DNA of 64,000 nt from Croceimicrobium sp965658965 (GTDB lineage: Bacteria > Bacteroidota > Bacteroidia > Flavobacteriales > Schleiferiaceae). Every line of letters begins with the position of its first letter. Position 1 is the stretch's first letter. The position numbers and the translations under genes are program-made. This document shows, in pieces, positions 61,368 through 64,000 of the stretch. The stretch is from the NCBI GenBank assembly GCA_965658965.1, contig CBFHVV010000003.1, forward strand, positions 1 to 64,000. Direction: 5' to 3'. A model generated the notes under the pieces. The model made no database searches, had not been told where the DNA came from, and worked only from the letters and a program-made list of their open reading frames with translations.

Positions 61368-61738
61368 TATAGCTCGGCCAAGCGTGCTTTAAAATCAGCT
61401 GAAAGGCCTTCCGTACTTAAGCCTTCTAATGCAAATTTGGCCAGAGGGATTTCCGCCATTAAGCTTTGGGGATCTTCGTAAGAAAGAATACCATCAACCA
61501 CTTCAAGGTTGGCTATTTCAAAAATTCGGTTATCGCTAAGGCTAGAAGGAAGCGCGATAATGAGCTTATCTGCAAAGCTTAGGTAATCTAAAAGCTTATG
61601 TAAGCTCTCTGCTGTAAGCTGCCAGTCGGCATAAAACAGAACTAAGCTTTGTTCGCCATAAATATCCCAGGCACTGATTTGATGATTCATCTCAGCTACC
61701 GACTTTTTCTTATTGCGTAAAGCTTCTCTTAGGGTCAT
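61367..61738 (-). CDS. Hypothetical protein in the pan-radA operon
   Basis: 123 aa. No family recognised with confidence. The order of strands and helices (SLVLFYADW, HKLLDYLSFADKLIIALPS, NLEVVDGILSYEDP) suggests a small alpha/beta fold, possibly nucleotidyltransferase-like. Overlaps its neighbours by 4 bp upstream and 1 bp downstream, so it is firmly part of the operon. Confidence 0.75.
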   Translation of the reverse strand: MTLREALRNKKKSVAEMNHQISAWDIYGEQSLVLFYADWQLTAESLHKLLDYLSFADKLIIALPSSLSDNRIFEIANLEVVDGILSYEDPQSLMAEIPLAKFALEGLSTEGLSADFKARLAEL

Positions 61739-62736
61739 AAGGACTTAGATTTTAATTTTTTACGTGCACGATAAATAAAAGGCATAGCAATTAAACCGGC
61801 AATTATGGTCATTAAAAACTGACCGCCATGCACTAAGGTAGCGAAACTTAAGCCATCTGCTTCAGCGATTCCAAGCACTGAAAGGGCGAGCATCACTAAG
61901 TAGTGATAAGAACCAATGCCACCCGGTGAAGGTACTACCATTCCCATTCCTCCAGCAATCATAACAAAAAGACCGTTTGCTATTCCAATCTCGGCTGTAG
62001 CCGGAAGTGCGAAAAGCACCACGTAAATCATAAAAAAGTAATTCGCCCAAATGAATAATGTGTGGCCTACAAATGCCCACTTATTTTCTACTTTGGCTAG
62101 CGAAGCGAAGCCCTCTTTAAAGCCTTGCCAGAGATCCCTCACTTTAGAGAAGAAGGGTAAGGCTTGAATTTTTTTCCGCAGTAAAAGGGCTAGGACTATT
62201 AAAACTATCAATGCCCCTCCAATTAATAATTTGGGAGAGATTCCTGAGCTGGCTTCACTAGGACTTTGGGCAAAAGCTTCGGCGAAAAAATCTGCGAAAT
62301 TGCTGAATTGTAAGATTACGGTTAGCGCAATAAGGCTAAGTAGCATGAAGCCATCAATTACTCTTTCCAAAACTACAGTGCCAAATAAACGCTCTAGTGG
62401 AATTTCATCGGTACTACGTAAGGAGGTACAACGCATTACCTCTCCAGCGCGCGGCACCGCAGCATTGGCAAAATAACCTATTGACACGGCATGAATTGCA
62501 TTCCAAGTATTCGCTTTTTTACCCAAGGGCTCTAAAAGCAAATTCCATCGCATACCTCTACTAATAAAAGCCGAAAAGCCCATTAGCATGGAGATAATTA
62601 CATATTTGTAGTCGGCTTGTTGAAAAGCCTTCTGCATTTCTGACCACTCCGCCTGACGAAAGGCGAGATAGAGAAAAAGCGCGCCAATACCCGAAAAGAG
62701 TAGGTATTTTACTATGTTTTTCAAGCTCTTGTTCAA
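61735..62736 (-). CDS. Lysylphosphatidylglycerol synthase TM-like flippase (UPF0104)
   Basis: 333 aa with about eight membrane helices. The UPF0104/LPG-synthase membrane domain shows RGMRWNLLLEPLG, VSIGYFANAAVPRAGEV at about residue 87 and the conserved P-S-PGGIGSYHYL segment at about 271. Lacks the aminoacyl-transferase domain of MprF, so it may only flip or bind lipids. TTG start at 62736, 6 bp after panD. Confidence 0.87.
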   Translation of the reverse strand: MNKSLKNIVKYLLFSGIGALFLYLAFRQAEWSEMQKAFQQADYKYVIISMLMGFSAFISRGMRWNLLLEPLGKKANTWNAIHAVSIGYFANAAVPRAGEVMRCTSLRSTDEIPLERLFGTVVLERVIDGFMLLSLIALTVILQFSNFADFFAEAFAQSPSEASSGISPKLLIGGALIVLIVLALLLRKKIQALPFFSKVRDLWQGFKEGFASLAKVENKWAFVGHTLFIWANYFFMIYVVLFALPATAEIGIANGLFVMIAGGMGMVVPSPGGIGSYHYLVMLALSVLGIAEADGLSFATLVHGGQFLMTIIAGLIAMPFIYRARKKLKSKSL

Positions 62737-62742
62737 GAAGAC

Positions 62743-63093
62743 TTAATTTAAGCTATTAGTATTCTCATTTGGGAAAACAATGGTGGGTTTAAAACTTTTT
62801 GCTTCTTCAAATGGCATCTGAGCGTAAGCGATAATAATTATAATATCTCCAGCTTGCACTTTACGTGCAGCAGGACCATTCATAGTTATCTCACCTGAAC
62901 CCTTTTTCCCTTTAATCACGTACGTATCTAAACGTTCGCCGTTATTAACATTAACAATGGAAACCTTCTCACCAGGAATAAGGTTCGCTGCTTCGAGTAA
63001 GGACTCATCTATAGTAATGCTTCCGATGTAGTTTAAATCAGCACCGGTAATCTTAACACGGTGGATTTTAGATTTTAATACCTCTATTAACAT
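62743..63093 (-). CDS. panD: Aspartate 1-decarboxylase
   Basis: 116 aa. Makes beta-alanine for pantothenate synthesis. The self-cleavage site Gly24-Ser25 lies in YIGSITID, generating the pyruvoyl cofactor. The Asn/Gly-rich NGPAARKVQAGDIIIII segment is typical. Adjacent to panC, whose substrate it supplies. Confidence 0.96.
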   Translation of the reverse strand: MLIEVLKSKIHRVKITGADLNYIGSITIDESLLEAANLIPGEKVSIVNVNNGERLDTYVIKGKKGSGEITMNGPAARKVQAGDIIIIIAYAQMPFEEAKSFKPTIVFPNENTNSLN

Positions 63094-63143
63094 GGGGCAA
63101 AAGTAATTGAAAGGATTAAAAAAACGTCCTTCTTTCAGTCGGC

Positions 63144-63986
63144 TTAACTAATCTTTAAATTATCAATTAAGCGTACTCCTTCCGAGAGAGCAGCAATATA
63201 GATGCGAATACTTTTTGCGTCCTTCCAGTCTTTGATTTTATGCATATCGGCATCGTCTGCAAAGTCGATATACTCAAGTTCTAAAGGTGACTTTGCAAAA
63301 CGCTCGATAATCGCCTGCTTTAAAGTATCGGGACGAAATTCTCGATAATTATCTTTCGCCCAACGCATTGTTTCGTAGATGATTTTCGACTGATCTAGCG
63401 CCTTGGGGGATAAGCGAAAATTCCTGCTACTCATTGCTAAACCAGAAGGATAACGCTGCGTTTTCACGCCGATAATTTCCGAATCGAGCTTGAAAATATC
63501 CGCAACGTGTTGAATGATTCGCAATTGCTGATAATCTTTCTCCCCGAAATAAGCTCGAGTGGGTTTTATCATTTTAAGCAGGCGCTTCACCACCGTGGCC
63601 ACGCCTTGAAAATGACCCGGACGATAATCCCCTTCCATCCCTTGATCTAAACCAATCAGGTCGATACTTTCTGAGCTAACCTCCGTTCCATACATTTCTT
63701 CTACCGATGGTAAAAACACCGCGTCCACCTTAATTTCGGACAACATAGCCATATCCTGCTCGTCTTTACGGGGATACTTCGCTAAGTCTTCGGGGTTATT
63801 AAACTGGGTAGGATTGACAAAGATACTTACAATAGTATAGTCGTTTTCGCGCTGAGATTGCTGCGCTAAAGCGAGATGCCCCTCGTGTAAGGCGCCCATT
63901 GTGGCAACAAAACCGAGGCTTTTTCCATCGCTAAAAATACCATTATGAAAAATACTCAGCTCCTGAGCGCTTTTAAACACTTGCAT
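63144..63986 (-). CDS. panC: Pantothenate synthetase
   Basis: 280 aa, complete. Condenses pantoate with beta-alanine using ATP. The HIGH-like motif is MGALHEGHLAL at about residue 31. VNPTQFNNPEDLAKYPR at about 57 and YFGEKDYQQL at about 146 are family signatures, with the KMSKS-like MSSRN at about 185. First gene of the panC-panD-flippase-hypothetical-radA run; the window ends 14 bp upstream of its start. Confidence 0.96.
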   Translation of the reverse strand: MQVFKSAQELSIFHNGIFSDGKSLGFVATMGALHEGHLALAQQSQRENDYTIVSIFVNPTQFNNPEDLAKYPRKDEQDMAMLSEIKVDAVFLPSVEEMYGTEVSSESIDLIGLDQGMEGDYRPGHFQGVATVVKRLLKMIKPTRAYFGEKDYQQLRIIQHVADIFKLDSEIIGVKTQRYPSGLAMSSRNFRLSPKALDQSKIIYETMRWAKDNYREFRPDTLKQAIIERFAKSPLELEYIDFADDADMHKIKDWKDAKSIRIYIAALSEGVRLIDNLKIS

Positions 63987-64000
63987 TTATGGGCTATTCA

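Noticed and set aside
1..64000. CRISPR arrays, insertion sequences, prophage genes or toxin-antitoxin pairs
   Set aside because: No regularly spaced repeats, transposases, integrases, phage structural genes or paired small toxin genes were found on either strand.

Overview
The window looks like a chromosomal segment from a Bacteroidota bacterium, most likely a marine Flavobacteriales relative. The signs are two secreted proteins ending in type IX secretion (Por) sorting domains, a CarboxypepD_reg/plug TonB receptor, a GT117 (DUF2723) membrane protein, Bacteroidota-type promoters (-33 TTTG/TTG, -7 TAnnTTTG), and several GTG/TTG starts without Shine-Dalgarno sequences. An 18-base N run inside tyrS shows it is a draft or metagenome assembly. 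The sequence is mostly dense, ordinary core genome. I see no insertion sequence, prophage, CRISPR array or rRNA operon.

Layout. 0-7 kb: tyrS (gapped), a CPBP protease, small secreted proteins, a LuxE-type acyl-protein synthetase head-to-head with a lipoprotein, and a Na/Pi cotransporter. 7-17 kb: a large T9SS lamin-tail protein with an internal duplication, then a TonB receptor, a beta-helix lipoprotein and a PhoB/PhoR-like two-component pair. 11-bp repeats of Pho-box type lie between the lipoprotein and the pair. 17-24 kb: a glycosyltransferase, trmB, an alkyltransferase-like gene, rsmI and the translation cluster rplM-rpsI-rpsB-tsf-pyrH-frr. 24-31 kb: an M43 protease, an isolated accessory-type gene, polA and a metallophosphoesterase. 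31-41 kb: a lipoprotein, an alpha/beta hydrolase, a threonine-dehydrogenase-like epimerase, an atypical Nramp-like transporter, a soluble sugar dehydrogenase, a rhodanese module and small conserved genes. A tRNA-Gln follows. 41-52 kb: GT117, a polysaccharide deacetylase, a thioredoxin/rhodanese operon, an M61 peptidase, a YitT protein and a LolD/FtsX-type ABC exporter. 52-64 kb: an NtrC-type regulator and kinase divergent from the ABC operon, an outer-membrane protein, a nfu-mrp...kor Fe-S/2-oxoacid oxidoreductase cluster, and the panC-panD-flippase-radA run.

How the parts work together. Two regulatory circuits can be read directly from the DNA. (1) Three 11-bp-spaced TGTTAAG-type repeats sit 9 bp from a -7 box in front of the lipoprotein/TonB genes and beside phoB-phoR. 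This suggests a phosphate-starvation outer-membrane uptake locus. (2) Two 16-bp palindromes, TGTTCG-N4-CGAACA and a one-mismatch copy, are spaced exactly two helical turns apart. They lie upstream of a -24/-12-like sequence that points at the ABC exporter, which fits enhancer binding by the adjacent sigma-54 activator. The same 403-bp gap contains a 12-bp perfect inverted repeat enclosing about 120 bp, a candidate structured leader or small RNA.

No large new defence or biosynthetic system is evident. The best unexplained items are that intergenic element, the Pho-type and NtrC-type circuits, the atypical Nramp-like clade member, and the lone accessory gene at 26.2-27.0 kb.
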